Assembly (NCBI GenBank): GCA_009837395.1
Contig: VXTP01000006.1
Location: 124,001-188,000 of the forward strand
DNA from: Gemmatimonadota bacterium
Lineage (GTDB): Bacteria; JAAXHH01
Reading direction: 5' to 3'
DNA: 64,000 bases
Shown here in pieces: positions 16,910 through 25,294 of the stretch. How positions within the stretch are numbered: the stretch's first letter is position 1; every line of letters starts with the position of its first letter. The position numbers were made by a program, and so were the translations under genes. Below the pieces are notes generated by a model. The model worked only from the letters and a program-made list of their open reading frames with translations. It had not been told where the DNA came from and searched no databases.

Positions 16910-17761
16910 ATGACTGCAGTTGAACGCACCGATGTTGGTGGACTCGCGACCCCGTACCCGCTGTCCGCGGAACACGTCCGGCAGTACCGGGAGAACGGCC
17001 ACGTGCATCTCCGGGACGTCTGCACAAAGAGCGAGGTCGCCGAGTACCGCGAGGTACTGAAGTCGGTCACGACCGAGCGTTTCGCCGGGGCTAGCAAGAT
17101 GTGCGACCGGCCTGAGGACGATTTCTCCCGCGTTTTCATGCAGACGTTCAACCTGAGGGAAGCCGATGAGCGCGCTGCCCGGTTCATCCAATCGCCCCGT
17201 TTCGGGAAGATCGCGGCCGACCTGATGGGCGTGGACGCGGTCCGCATCTACTACGACAAGGCCATGTTCAAGGAACCCGAAAGCTGGATAACGCCCTGGC
17301 ACCAGGACGGTCCGCACTGGCCCCTGCATTCGGACCATGTACTGACCATGTGGATCCCCCTCGTGGATGCCACCATCGACATGGGACCGCCTCGTTTCGC
17401 CAGCGGTACCCACAGTTGCAGGATTTTGGGTCCCAGGGGAATACACAGCGAATCAGAATCGTTTTTCCACGACTACATCCGCGCAAACCGGATTCCGGTC
17501 CTGGAAGAAGAAATCCCCGCAGGAGACGCGACCCTGCACAGCCACTGGGTCGTTCATGGTGCGCGGGCCAACACATCCGGCCGCATCCGTGAAGCATTGG
17601 GTATCACGTTTTACGAGGACGGTATGGTCGTCGACGATTCCGCGTGCAGTGCGGAGAACCGGCCGGTCATCGATGCCAACCTGGGGAACAGGCGCCCGGG
17701 CCAGCGGGCCGACCATCCGCGGAACCAGGTCGTGTTCGCCCGGTCCTGGACGGTGCTTTGA
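16910..17761 (+). CDS. PhyH-family 2-oxoglutarate/iron dioxygenase (canonical H-x-D)
   Basis: A 283-residue PhyH-family dioxygenase. PWHQDGPHWPL carries iron ligands H131 and D133, HWVVHGARANTS the second His (H216) and the 2-oxoglutarate Arg follows in the SGRIREALG block. ATG 16910 is nine bases after AAAGGA and starts directly at the family N-terminus. The next gene (Nudix) begins on the last base of its stop codon (TGATG), so they are coupled. Probable hydroxylase of an unidentified small molecule. Confidence 0.87.
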   Translation: MTAVERTDVGGLATPYPLSAEHVRQYRENGHVHLRDVCTKSEVAEYREVLKSVTTERFAGASKMCDRPEDDFSRVFMQTFNLREADERAARFIQSPRFGKIAADLMGVDAVRIYYDKAMFKEPESWITPWHQDGPHWPLHSDHVLTMWIPLVDATIDMGPPRFASGTHSCRILGPRGIHSESESFFHDYIRANRIPVLEEEIPAGDATLHSHWVVHGARANTSGRIREALGITFYEDGMVVDDSACSAENRPVIDANLGNRRPGQRADHPRNQVVFARSWTVL

Positions 17762-18366
17762 TGCAGTCAGAAAACCTGGTTGAAATGCTGCGAAACAGGC
17801 GCAGCAGGCTGCTCGATCCCGATGCCGGTGCGCTTACGGCGGCCGTCGTGGTCCTTCTCCGCGGAGCGGTCGGGGAAGTGGAATTGCTCTTCCTCCAGCG
17901 TGCGCAACGCGAGGGCGATCCCTGGTCCGGCCATATCGGCTTTCCCGGCGGGAAGATCGATGCTTCCGATGAAAGTCCGCGGCACACGGCCATCCGGGAA
18001 ACGCGGGAAGAAACGGCCATCGATCTCGAGCGTGCGGATTTCGTCTGCCGCCTCGACGACCAGGCCACCCACCTTAGCAAGGTGCACGTCGCCGGCTTCG
18101 TGTTCTACCTGGCGAACGGGTCCGATCTGACCCTCAACCACGAGATCCGGAACGCATTCTGGCTCCCGCTTTCCGATCTGATGGATGAAAACCGGTACGT
18201 TACGACCACGGTCACGGGCGAATGGGGAGCAAGGGAAGTATGCGCCATCGACCTCCTCGATGGCAATGGTCCCGTGCTCTGGGGCCTCACGTATCGTTTC
18301 ACCGCCCAGGTGCTGTCCTGTGCAGGCCACGAATTGCCGGGCGGTTCCGAAGTACAGTTGCGTTAA
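17761..18366 (+). CDS. Nudix hydrolase, CoA pyrophosphatase-like
   Basis: A 201-residue Nudix protein that should split a nucleoside diphosphate linked to another group. The segment GHIGFPGGKIDASDES followed by the RETREET block forms the Nudix box, with the extra residue after GGK typical of CoA/NADH pyrophosphatases. The upstream FLQRAQREGDPWSGHIGFPG fits the CoA-type signature. It overlaps the PhyH stop by one base. Coupling to a PhyH gene is suggestive, because the classical PhyH substrate is a CoA ester, but this is only inference. Confidence 0.85.
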   Translation: MQSENLVEMLRNRRSRLLDPDAGALTAAVVVLLRGAVGEVELLFLQRAQREGDPWSGHIGFPGGKIDASDESPRHTAIRETREETAIDLERADFVCRLDDQATHLSKVHVAGFVFYLANGSDLTLNHEIRNAFWLPLSDLMDENRYVTTTVTGEWGAREVCAIDLLDGNGPVLWGLTYRFTAQVLSCAGHELPGGSEVQLR

Positions 18367-18414
18367 GCCGCGGGTTTCGCCACGTCACCCTTCAACTAGC
18401 GGAGGTTCTTGATT

Positions 18415-19242
18415 ATGGAACTCTCGTTGTCCGTACGGGTCGCCGAATCCGTCTTGAACAAGGAAAAAGCCAACCGATCCATGGAACACCTGGCCGACCT
18501 GGCGCGGGAGATCGGATATTCCGCCATGTGCATGCGGGCGTCCCAGGCAGGCATAAAGTCGCCGTTGGAGCAGATCACCGCGGTTCGGAAGGTACTCGAC
18601 GATCGGGGTCTGCCCGTTTCCATGATCACGGGAGACATCCCCATACCCGCGAACGACGAACACGCCCCGGACGCCCTCCGGAACATCACGCCCTACCTGG
18701 ACCTGGCCGAATTGCTGGACGCCGACCTGATCCGGATCGGCATGAAGACGGAGGAAGACATCGCCTGGGCGCGGTGGGCCTCGGATGAGGCGGAGGAACG
18801 GGACATCAGGCTGGCCCACCAGTCCCACACCCGCAGCCTGTTCGAGACCGTGGAGGAGTCCGTCTCCGTGCTGGAGCAGGTGGGGCGAGAGAACTTCGGC
18901 ATCATCTATGAACCGGCCAATCTCGACCTGTGCGGCCAGGACTACGGGCCAGAGACGATCAAGCGGTTCGAGCCGTGGCTCTTCAACGTCTATCTGCAGA
19001 ATCACCGGCTGAACCCCAGCGGATCCATGACCCTGAACACCTGGGTACGGGGCCCCGCGCCCCACGATCCGGTGCCCCTCCAGGAAACGGGCGGGATCGA
19101 CTTTCCCATCATCATGCGGACGCTCGAAGAGATCGGATACGAAGGCTACGTCACCGTGCACCAGGCCTTTGCCGAACTCATGGAACCCGAGGACGCCGCC
19201 CGCCAGAGCTACGACTACCTGACTACCATTGCGGACTTCTGA
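18415..19242 (+). CDS. Sugar phosphate isomerase/epimerase family protein (AP-endonuclease-2 barrel)
   Basis: A 275-residue TIM-barrel protein of the xylose-isomerase-like family, which includes inosose dehydratases, tagatose/psicose epimerases and hydroxypyruvate isomerases. Barrel landmarks are MELSLSVRVAES at the first strand, LDADLIRIGMKTEED in the middle, IIYEPANLDLCGQDYG with a metal Glu, the VYLQNHR strand, and GYVTVHQAFAEL near the end. ATG 18415 follows GGAGG by nine bases. It is separated from the Nudix gene by 48 bases on the same strand. The specific reaction is not readable. Confidence 0.84.
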   Translation: MELSLSVRVAESVLNKEKANRSMEHLADLAREIGYSAMCMRASQAGIKSPLEQITAVRKVLDDRGLPVSMITGDIPIPANDEHAPDALRNITPYLDLAELLDADLIRIGMKTEEDIAWARWASDEAEERDIRLAHQSHTRSLFETVEESVSVLEQVGRENFGIIYEPANLDLCGQDYGPETIKRFEPWLFNVYLQNHRLNPSGSMTLNTWVRGPAPHDPVPLQETGGIDFPIIMRTLEEIGYEGYVTVHQAFAELMEPEDAARQSYDYLTTIADF

Positions 19243-19419
19243 CTTCGGGTGACGGAGTTGAATTTAAGTTCGAGGCCGCAGCGCACTGTTTCTACTCTTC
19301 CTTTAGTAAAGGGCATTCCACACACCAGGCGGATTGCAGAGCCCGTCAGGTGGACTGCCGAAGACAACAACCAATGGGGTGGATCAATACACGCAGGCGG
19401 GGTTAAATGGGAGGCGCCT

Positions 19420-19713
19420 ATGGAAGTCGCACAACTGGTCATCACACCGGCCGTCTTGTTGAGTGCTTTTGTCTTCTTCTGGCGGGAAGCGAAGAACGGA
19501 AGAGAAGAGCTGCGAAACGAGTTGAAGAACGAGTTGAAAGAAGTTCGTATAGAACTAAAGGATGAAATTTGTTCCGTTCGAATGGAAGTAGCGGGTGTCA
19601 GAAATGAGATTAGTGACGTTAGAAACGATATACATGACGTAAGAAAAGAAATACACGACATGAATGGTCGGCTTGGGAACGTCGAAGGGATTTTGACGAC
19701 CCTGGGCCGTTAG
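19420..19713 (+). CDS. Small membrane-anchored coiled-coil protein, unknown function
   Basis: A 97-residue protein I do not recognise. It begins with one hydrophobic segment (LVITPAVLLSAFVFFW, about residues 6-21) followed by a long charged helix with seven-residue repeats such as NELKNELKEVR and VRNEISDVRNDIHDVRKEI, ending in RLGNVEGIL. This matches small DUF1640-like or hemolysin-XhlA-like coiled-coil proteins in shape only. ATG 19420 follows GGAGG by five bases. Base composition is less GC-rich than neighbours. It ends 48 bases from the COX3 stop on the opposite strand. Confidence 0.7.
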   Translation: MEVAQLVITPAVLLSAFVFFWREAKNGREELRNELKNELKEVRIELKDEICSVRMEVAGVRNEISDVRNDIHDVRKEIHDMNGRLGNVEGILTTLGR

Positions 19714-19761
19714 CGTGACGCTCGAGGTCGACCGGTCAGATCCTCGTTCAGGTTCGATGCT

Positions 19762-20370
19762 TCAAACCAGGTAGACCAGTACGTAGAGGATGGGCCAGAT
19801 GAGGACGACGAAGAGCCAGAACATGTAGCCCAGCACCACGCCGGTGTGCTTTTCCGCGGTGTATGCGCCGGCGGAGGACCGGACCCAGAGGTAGAGCAGC
19901 ACAAGGACGGTTACGAGCACGTGGACGGCATGCAGCCCGATGATCGTGTAGAACATGGCGCCGTACAGGCTCGAGGTCATGCTCAACCCGAATTGAATCA
20001 GCCGGATCCATTCGAACCCCTGGACCGTGAGGAAGACGACGCCCAGCACGCACGTGACCATCAGCCAACGCGTCAGCTGGCGGGACGCATTCTGTTTAAC
20101 GGCCCGGTACGCCCGGTGCATGGAGTAGCCGCTCACCAGCAGAAACACGGTGTTTATGCCCGTGATCCCGATGGGCAGGCGAGGCTGGTCGGGTGGGGGC
20201 CATTCCGCCACGAGACCGGACCGCAGCCAGAACAGGATGAACAGCAGCGTGATGAAGATGATGAGTTCGCTGGCGATGAAGAGGTACATGCCCAGGATTT
20301 CCATGGGCATGCCCGGCTGCGTTTCCGGTTGGGCTGATCGCGCCTGCGGTTGACCGGGCTGCTGGGTCAA
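19762..20370 (-). CDS. Heme-copper oxidase subunit III family protein (orphan COX3)
   Basis: A 202-residue integral membrane protein with about five hydrophobic helices. Helix signatures are MPMEILGMYLFIASELIIF, GINTVFLLVSGYSMHRAYRA, QGFEWIRL, the YTIIGLHAVHVLVTVLVL helix with its typical GxHxxHV motif, and YMFWLFVVLIWPILYVLVY. Subunits I and II are not nearby. The start is TTG, three bases after the stop of the sensor-kinase gene, and AAGGA inside that gene's last codons serves as its ribosome site, so the two are coupled. It may assemble with an oxidase encoded elsewhere or act as a membrane partner of the kinase system. Confidence 0.85.
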   Translation of the reverse strand: MTQQPGQPQARSAQPETQPGMPMEILGMYLFIASELIIFITLLFILFWLRSGLVAEWPPPDQPRLPIGITGINTVFLLVSGYSMHRAYRAVKQNASRQLTRWLMVTCVLGVVFLTVQGFEWIRLIQFGLSMTSSLYGAMFYTIIGLHAVHVLVTVLVLLYLWVRSSAGAYTAEKHTGVVLGYMFWLFVVLIWPILYVLVYLV

Positions 20371-20373
20371 GGG

Positions 20374-22740
20374 TTAGTCCTTGTTTTTTGCCTGCGCGGG
20401 TTTGGCCATCCGGTAACCGACGCGGGATTCCGTGAAGATGTACCTGGGGTTACCTGCCTCGTCGCCCAGTTTGCGCCTGAGGTTCTTGACGATGGACCGC
20501 ACAACCCTCAGGTCTCCCGAATTCCTAGACTGCCAGACGTTCCTCAGGAGCTGGTCGTAGCTGACCACCTTGCCGGCATGGGTCGAAAGAACACGGATCA
20601 AGTCGTACTCGGTGGCCGTCAGGGTCAACGGCCTGCCCTCCAGGACCACCCTTCGTTCATCGTAATCGATGACCAGGTCGTCCACCTGGAATGGGACGGG
20701 CGGTCCGGCGTTCTTGCGCAGCGCGGCTTGAATCCGCGCGATCAGTTCCGTCGGCGAGAACGGCTTTACCACGTAATCCGCCGCACCGATCTCCAGCGCC
20801 TTGGCGATTGTCTCGTCCCTGCCGTATGCCGACAGGAAGATCACCGGACGCTCCGACAGCGCTGTCACGTTCTGCATCAATTCGATACCGTCGGTACCGG
20901 GCAACAGCAGGTCGAGCAGGACTAGATCCGGCTGCCGGTCGTTCACCAGGTTTTCGACCTGTTCGGGCTCTCCGGTCAGAATCGGACTGTAACCCGCGTT
21001 CACCAGGATACCCCTGATGTATCCCAAAGCCTGCGGGTCGTCATCCACGACGAGAATGCTCGGTTGTTGACCACCGGGGGGTGAGACGCCGGCAAGCCTG
21101 CCGTCCGGTGCGACCGCGGCACTCGCCGGGACTTCTTCGACCACGGGTACCGTGAAAATAAACCGCGTTCCGAGCCCCATCCCCTCGCTCTCGGCCCAGA
21201 TGCGCCCGCCATGGGCTTCCACCAGGCCCTTGCAGATGGACAGGCCCAGGCCCGATCCCAATCCCGCTTCGTCGCGGCCGCTCCGGGCATACTTCCTGAA
21301 CAGGTGAGGGAGCCGATCCGCCGGAATGCCCCGGCCTTCGTCAACTACCGACACCTCCACCTGGTAGTCCTTCAACTCGGCCTTCACGGTAATGGTGGAC
21401 GAGTCGGGCGAGTGACGCGCGGCATTGGACAGGAGATTGCACAGCACCTGTACGACCCGCTGCTGGTCCGCCCGCACTCTCGGAAGATCCGGCGGCAGGT
21501 CGATCTGGACGGTCTGGCGATGCTCACCGCTGAGGAACGCGCTTCTGGCCTGGTCCACGATTACCGCCAGGTTCGCCGGTTCGGGAGATACTGAGAGCGA
21601 ACCCGTCTCGATCTGCGCCGCGTCCATCAGATTGCCGATCAACTCGCTCAGGTTGTCGACCTGCGCGTCGATGATTCTAAAAAACTGTTGAGATACCGCG
21701 GGCTGAAGTACGGAAGCGTTTCCGAGGGCTGTGGCCGCGCAACCCTTGATGGAGGCAAGCGGAGCCCTCATTTCGTGACTCACCGTGCTCAGGAACTCGG
21801 CCCGTTGGCGTTCCACGTCTTCCAGCGGCGTCATATCCTGCATGGTGACCACGACCGACTGAACCTCGCCCTGCTCCGATACGATGGGCGTGGCGTTAAT
21901 CAGCGTCGTGACTTTTCTGCCATCGGGGACTTCGAGTACGATTTCCTCGGCGCGAACGGTTGTCGCCTCGCGCAGCAGCCGTACCAGCGTGTATTCCTCC
22001 AGTTCTATTTCACGCCCGTCCGCACGCTTCACGTTGATCTCGTCGAGCAGATCCACAATCGACATGCCCGGTGTCTGCAGGTCTCCCACGATGCGGCGCG
22101 ACTCCTGGTTGAACGACACGGCCTTCCCGGTCCGCGCGTCGAACACCGCGACACCGACGGGTGATGTGTCGATCAGCGCCTCCAGGTCCGCCCGGGCCTG
22201 TTGTTCATCACGGTGTTTCTTGGCGTTTGCGATCGCTGCGCCGGCCTGGGAAATGAACATTGAAATGATCCGCTCGTCTTCCGCGGTGAACTGCTGCCCG
22301 GATTCCTTGTCGAGTAGGTAGAAGAATCCTACCTGGGTACCCTGGTGCCGAATCGGCACGCCCAGGAGTCCATGATCCATCACCGGATGAATGGCGAGAC
22401 CGAGCGCCTTGAAGTGTGCCGACATGTTCTTTAACCGGAGCGGCTGCGTAACGCCTTTCAGGTACTCCCAGATTTCCGGTCCGTCAGGCAGGTTCTGAAC
22501 CTCCCGATGCTCCCTTGCGCTCAGGCCATGGGCGACGAAGTCCAGTAACTGTCCCGACTCGTCAATCATAGTGATTCCGCCCATTCTTGCACCGGTCAGC
22601 GCACAGGCTCCCGAGACGACCTCCTGCAGGACCGTGTTGACGTCAAGGCTTTCGCTGATGCGCAGGCTGGCCTCGCTCAGTTTGGTGAGCTGCTCCTCCA
22701 GCTTCCTGTTGCTTTCCTTTAACCTGTCAGCGTTCGGCAT
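20374..22740 (-). CDS. Hybrid sensor histidine kinase fused to an OmpR-type response regulator
   Basis: A 788-residue one-polypeptide two-component system. Order: N-terminal coiled coil; GAF domain (about 20-180); PAS domain (about 190-310); HisKA with the phosphorylated His in STVSHEMRAPLASIKG; HATPase with NLLSNAARHSPDSS, DEGRGIP and GLGLSICKGLVEAHGG; receiver with ILVVDDDPQ, the phospho-acceptor Asp in PDLVLLDLLLPG and the KPFSPTE lysine; and a winged-helix DNA-binding domain ending RYIFTESRVGYRM. No membrane segment is seen, so sensing is cytoplasmic. Start ATG 22740 follows AGGAG. Kinases fused to a full OmpR-type output are rare. COX3 follows directly. Confidence 0.9.
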   Translation of the reverse strand: MPNADRLKESNRKLEEQLTKLSEASLRISESLDVNTVLQEVVSGACALTGARMGGITMIDESGQLLDFVAHGLSAREHREVQNLPDGPEIWEYLKGVTQPLRLKNMSAHFKALGLAIHPVMDHGLLGVPIRHQGTQVGFFYLLDKESGQQFTAEDERIISMFISQAGAAIANAKKHRDEQQARADLEALIDTSPVGVAVFDARTGKAVSFNQESRRIVGDLQTPGMSIVDLLDEINVKRADGREIELEEYTLVRLLREATTVRAEEIVLEVPDGRKVTTLINATPIVSEQGEVQSVVVTMQDMTPLEDVERQRAEFLSTVSHEMRAPLASIKGCAATALGNASVLQPAVSQQFFRIIDAQVDNLSELIGNLMDAAQIETGSLSVSPEPANLAVIVDQARSAFLSGEHRQTVQIDLPPDLPRVRADQQRVVQVLCNLLSNAARHSPDSSTITVKAELKDYQVEVSVVDEGRGIPADRLPHLFRKYARSGRDEAGLGSGLGLSICKGLVEAHGGRIWAESEGMGLGTRFIFTVPVVEEVPASAAVAPDGRLAGVSPPGGQQPSILVVDDDPQALGYIRGILVNAGYSPILTGEPEQVENLVNDRQPDLVLLDLLLPGTDGIELMQNVTALSERPVIFLSAYGRDETIAKALEIGAADYVVKPFSPTELIARIQAALRKNAGPPVPFQVDDLVIDYDERRVVLEGRPLTLTATEYDLIRVLSTHAGKVVSYDQLLRNVWQSRNSGDLRVVRSIVKNLRRKLGDEAGNPRYIFTESRVGYRMAKPAQAKNKD

Positions 22741-22857
22741 GGAACTGCTCCTCTGTATGCACGATCTCCGAAGACGCACTCCCGACCGGCTGAACCGGCA
22801 TCGCGTGCGGCCCGCCGAATTTGACCATCCTGATCCTGACCGGATAGATGATCACAT

Positions 22858-22897
22858 TGAATTTACACGATATGAATAGATCATCATATTAAATTCA
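22858..22897. promoter_or_regulatory. Nested inverted repeat, candidate operator
   Basis: The arms are TGAATTTA (22858-22865) with TAAATTCA (22890-22897), and inside them ATATGA (22870-22875) with TCATAT (22884-22889). Both pairs are perfect, so the site is a 14-bp dyad interrupted by four bases on one side. It lies about 118 bases upstream of the kinase start codon. Its lack of a following T-run argues against a simple terminator. Confidence 0.5.
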
Positions 22898-22921
22898 CAA
22901 ATCTTTAAGTTTTATTCACAA
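22893..22921 (-). promoter_or_regulatory. Direct repeats ATTCACAA, candidate OmpR-type binding sites
   Basis: ATTCACAA occurs at 22893-22900 and 22914-22921, a 21-base period close to two helical turns; both copies continue into (A)TCTTT. A related ATTTACAC lies at 22861-22868. OmpR/PhoB-family regulators are known to bind spaced direct repeats, and the adjacent gene encodes such a DNA-binding domain, so autoregulation is a reasonable inference. Confidence 0.5.
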
Positions 22922-23107
22922 TCTTTCCGCATCTCCGATTGTTTTTGCCATCAAAGACCACCGTTAATAACACTGGGAAGGCCGTTGACACGAGCGTCCC
23001 GGTTCGCGATAGATACCTAAAAAGGAGGAGAAGCTGCGGTGAGTTAAGCGAGGGAGGAGTAGGCGGCGGAGGTTCGGTATTCAACCGTCAATCGTGATGC
23101 GGTATCC

Positions 23108-23205
23108 TGGGGGGAGCGTGTGGGAATCGAACCCACCACGGACCTGTTTAGGGCCCGCCATCGGATTTGAAGTCCGTGAGGCGCACCAGCAACCCATACA
23201 CTCCC
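23108..23205 (-). tRNA. selC: tRNA-Sec (anticodon UCA), CCA encoded
   Basis: The minus strand folds as a selenocysteine tRNA of about 95 bases plus an encoded CCA (23108-23110). Acceptor stem GGGAGTGT pairs with ACGCTCCC (8 bp) and the T-arm is GTGGG-TTCGATT-CCCAC (5 bp), giving the 8/5 arrangement of bacterial tRNA-Sec. The D-arm is long with a TGGT loop. The anticodon loop CTTCAAA is closed by CGGA/TCCG, and the long variable arm has a GCGGGCC/GGTCCGT stem. The discriminator base is C, where G is usual, and an extra G at 23206 could pair with it. It starts 26 bases after the selB stop on the same strand, so a shared transcript is likely. Confidence 0.93.
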
Positions 23206-23231
23206 CTGCATGCTGCTTCTGCGTACGTCTT

Positions 23232-25187
23232 TCAGTCCCCTTCCGCCAGCCTGTGGGTGCCGGATTCCCGGTTGGTGACGCCCAGATCGCAATAATAGTC
23301 CAGCAACGCGGTGGCGTGTGCCCGGGAGATGCCCAGGTGACCGCGGAACTCGGACGCGCGCACGGTGCCGTGGGAGTTCAGGTAGGCCACCAGACGATGC
23401 CTGACCGACTCGAGCGCCCGGCGATGCATGATCTGCCGGTCCGCGAACTCGACGAAAATCTCCTGATCCTGGGCATACCCGGCCATGCTTCTAATCATAT
23501 CCGCATCCGCTTCCAGATCAACCTGTAAATCCTTCGCGAACATCGACCGATCTTCCAAGACCTGCGGCAGATCGTGCATGTTGAATACCGCGGGAGGTTC
23601 GGCCGCGCCCAGTTCCTCGAACGCCTCGAGTATGCGTTTCTCCCGGGCGTTCAGCTTGACGGTGTGGGTGGCCAGCCGGACCGACCGGCCGGACAGCTCG
23701 ATCCGGCCTTCCGCGTCGAGGTCGTGGAGCAGCCCGTCATAGACGGCATCGGAAGGTTCCCAGGAAAGCTGCAGCCTCGGGGCGCCCTTGGGCAGCGTTT
23801 CCTTCAGCCGTTGGGTGCGGTGCATCTTTTCGAGCAATTTGACCAGTTCGTCTTTCAGTCCCGCGTATCCCCCCCGATGGAGAAACCGGTGGTCCGGGAA
23901 CCGGATTAGTTCGCCCTTTTCCACCAGCCGTGTCAGGCCCTGATTCAGCACTTCGGCATTCAGGTTCGTGGATCGAACGAGGTCCTCCATGGACTTGAGC
24001 CGCTGTGCGCCGTGCGCGTGACCCATGACCCGTTCGATCAGGACATCCGGCTCCGCGCCGGTCACCGCTTCCAGGTAGTCCAGCACGGGCCGGCGGAACC
24101 GGCGATTCTTCTGGGGATAGACCTCCACGAAACGGCCGCCGCCGAGCAGCCGCATGGATGAAAACCCGCGGATGATAAAGCGCTCGTTGCGTTCGGCCAC
24201 GATGGGTTTCTCCAGGCGAAGCTGCACGTAACCCGTCTCGCCCGGTGCGAGTTCCTCCCGATCGAGCAGGATCAGCCTGCCGATGGTCTCGCTCGTGCCC
24301 TTGTGCAGGCGAACGCGCTGCCGGTTCTTCAGCGGCTCTTCCAGAGACTCCAGGCACTGCATTGTGGCATCGGTCATCATGGTCGGGAGCAGGTAACCTG
24401 GCGCGCCCAGCTCATCGCCCCGCTGGATGTCGGCCGTCTTGATATTCGAGACGTTCAGCGCGACCCGCTGTCCTTTGACGGCGCGGTCCACGGAGTCGTT
24501 GTGGGTCTGCATGCCCCGGATCCTCAACGGCGTCCCGGCCGGGAGCAGTTCCGCGTCCGCATCCCGCGACAGGCTTCCCGATAGGACGGTACCGGCAATG
24601 ACCGTTCCGAAGCCCTTCATGCTGAACACCCGGTCCACGGGCATGCGGAAGTATCCTGCGTCGTCTTCGATCGACAGTCCCTCCAGCCGGTCTTCGATGA
24701 TCTCCTTCAGCCGGTCGATCCCCTCGCCGGTAACCGATGAGACCCGGACGACCGGCGCGTCCTCCAGGAACGAGCCGGTCACGAGTGATTTCACGTCGTC
24801 CTCCACGAGCATCAGCCACTCTTCGTCGACCAGGTCGCATTTCGTCAGGACGATTATGCCCGCGTCGACCCCCATGTACTTCACCGTACCCAGGTGTTCG
24901 ACGGTCTGGGGCATGACGCCCTCGTCGGCGGCCACTACGAAGAGAACGAGGTGAATGCCGCTTACCCCGGCGACCATGGTCTTGAGAAACCGCTCGTGGC
25001 CCGGGACGTCGACGATGGGGACTTCCCGCCCGTCGCCCAGGGGCATGAAGGCGAAACCGAGATCGATCGTCATCCCCCGGTCCCGTTCCTCTTTGAGGCG
25101 GTCGGGATGAACGCCGGTCAGTGCTTCCACCAGGGCGCTCTTGCCGTGGTCGACGTGGCCGGCCGTGCCTATGGTAAGATGGGACAT
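23232..25187 (-). CDS. selB: Selenocysteine-specific translation elongation factor
   Basis: A 651-residue GTPase that carries Sec-tRNA(Sec) to UGA codons marked by a SECIS hairpin. The G domain has GHVDHGKS at 10-17, the DLGFAF effector segment, [12 protein letters not shown] and TKCDLVD. EF-Tu-like domains 2 and 3 follow ([33 protein letters not shown]). The C-terminal third contains winged-helix repeats that bind the mRNA hairpin, ending in [23 protein letters not shown] 25187 begins right at the family N-terminus; its ribosome site is weak. tRNA-Sec is directly downstream. Confidence 0.95.
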   Translation of the reverse strand: MSHLTIGTAGHVDHGKSALVEALTGVHPDRLKEERDRGMTIDLGFAFMPLGDGREVPIVDVPGHERFLKTMVAGVSGIHLVLFVVAADEGVMPQTVEHLGTVKYMGVDAGIIVLTKCDLVDEEWLMLVEDDVKSLVTGSFLEDAPVVRVSSVTGEGIDRLKEIIEDRLEGLSIEDDAGYFRMPVDRVFSMKGFGTVIAGTVLSGSLSRDADAELLPAGTPLRIRGMQTHNDSVDRAVKGQRVALNVSNIKTADIQRGDELGAPGYLLPTMMTDATMQCLESLEEPLKNRQRVRLHKGTSETIGRLILLDREELAPGETGYVQLRLEKPIVAERNERFIIRGFSSMRLLGGGRFVEVYPQKNRRFRRPVLDYLEAVTGAEPDVLIERVMGHAHGAQRLKSMEDLVRSTNLNAEVLNQGLTRLVEKGELIRFPDHRFLHRGGYAGLKDELVKLLEKMHRTQRLKETLPKGAPRLQLSWEPSDAVYDGLLHDLDAEGRIELSGRSVRLATHTVKLNAREKRILEAFEELGAAEPPAVFNMHDLPQVLEDRSMFAKDLQVDLEADADMIRSMAGYAQDQEIFVEFADRQIMHRRALESVRHRLVAYLNSHGTVRASEFRGHLGISRAHATALLDYYCDLGVTNRESGTHRLAEGD

Positions 25188-25294
25188 GGTTGCTTGAGGA
25201 TCGTGGTTGTGACTGCAGAGTGAGTACGCGCTCGCCGGGTTCCGGACCATAGCGCGGGCAGCCCGTGATGCGGGCCCGGAACAGGCGTGTGGAT

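Larger units (their letters stand above)
22741..23110. other. AT-rich control region upstream of the sensor kinase gene
   Basis: A ~370-base gap between tRNA-Sec and the kinase start. Its 22850-22980 part is strongly AT-rich in an otherwise GC-rich window and contains an inverted repeat and direct repeats listed separately. The stretch 23020-23100 contains several GGAGG-like purine runs but no convincing gene. This region should hold the kinase promoter. Confidence 0.55.
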
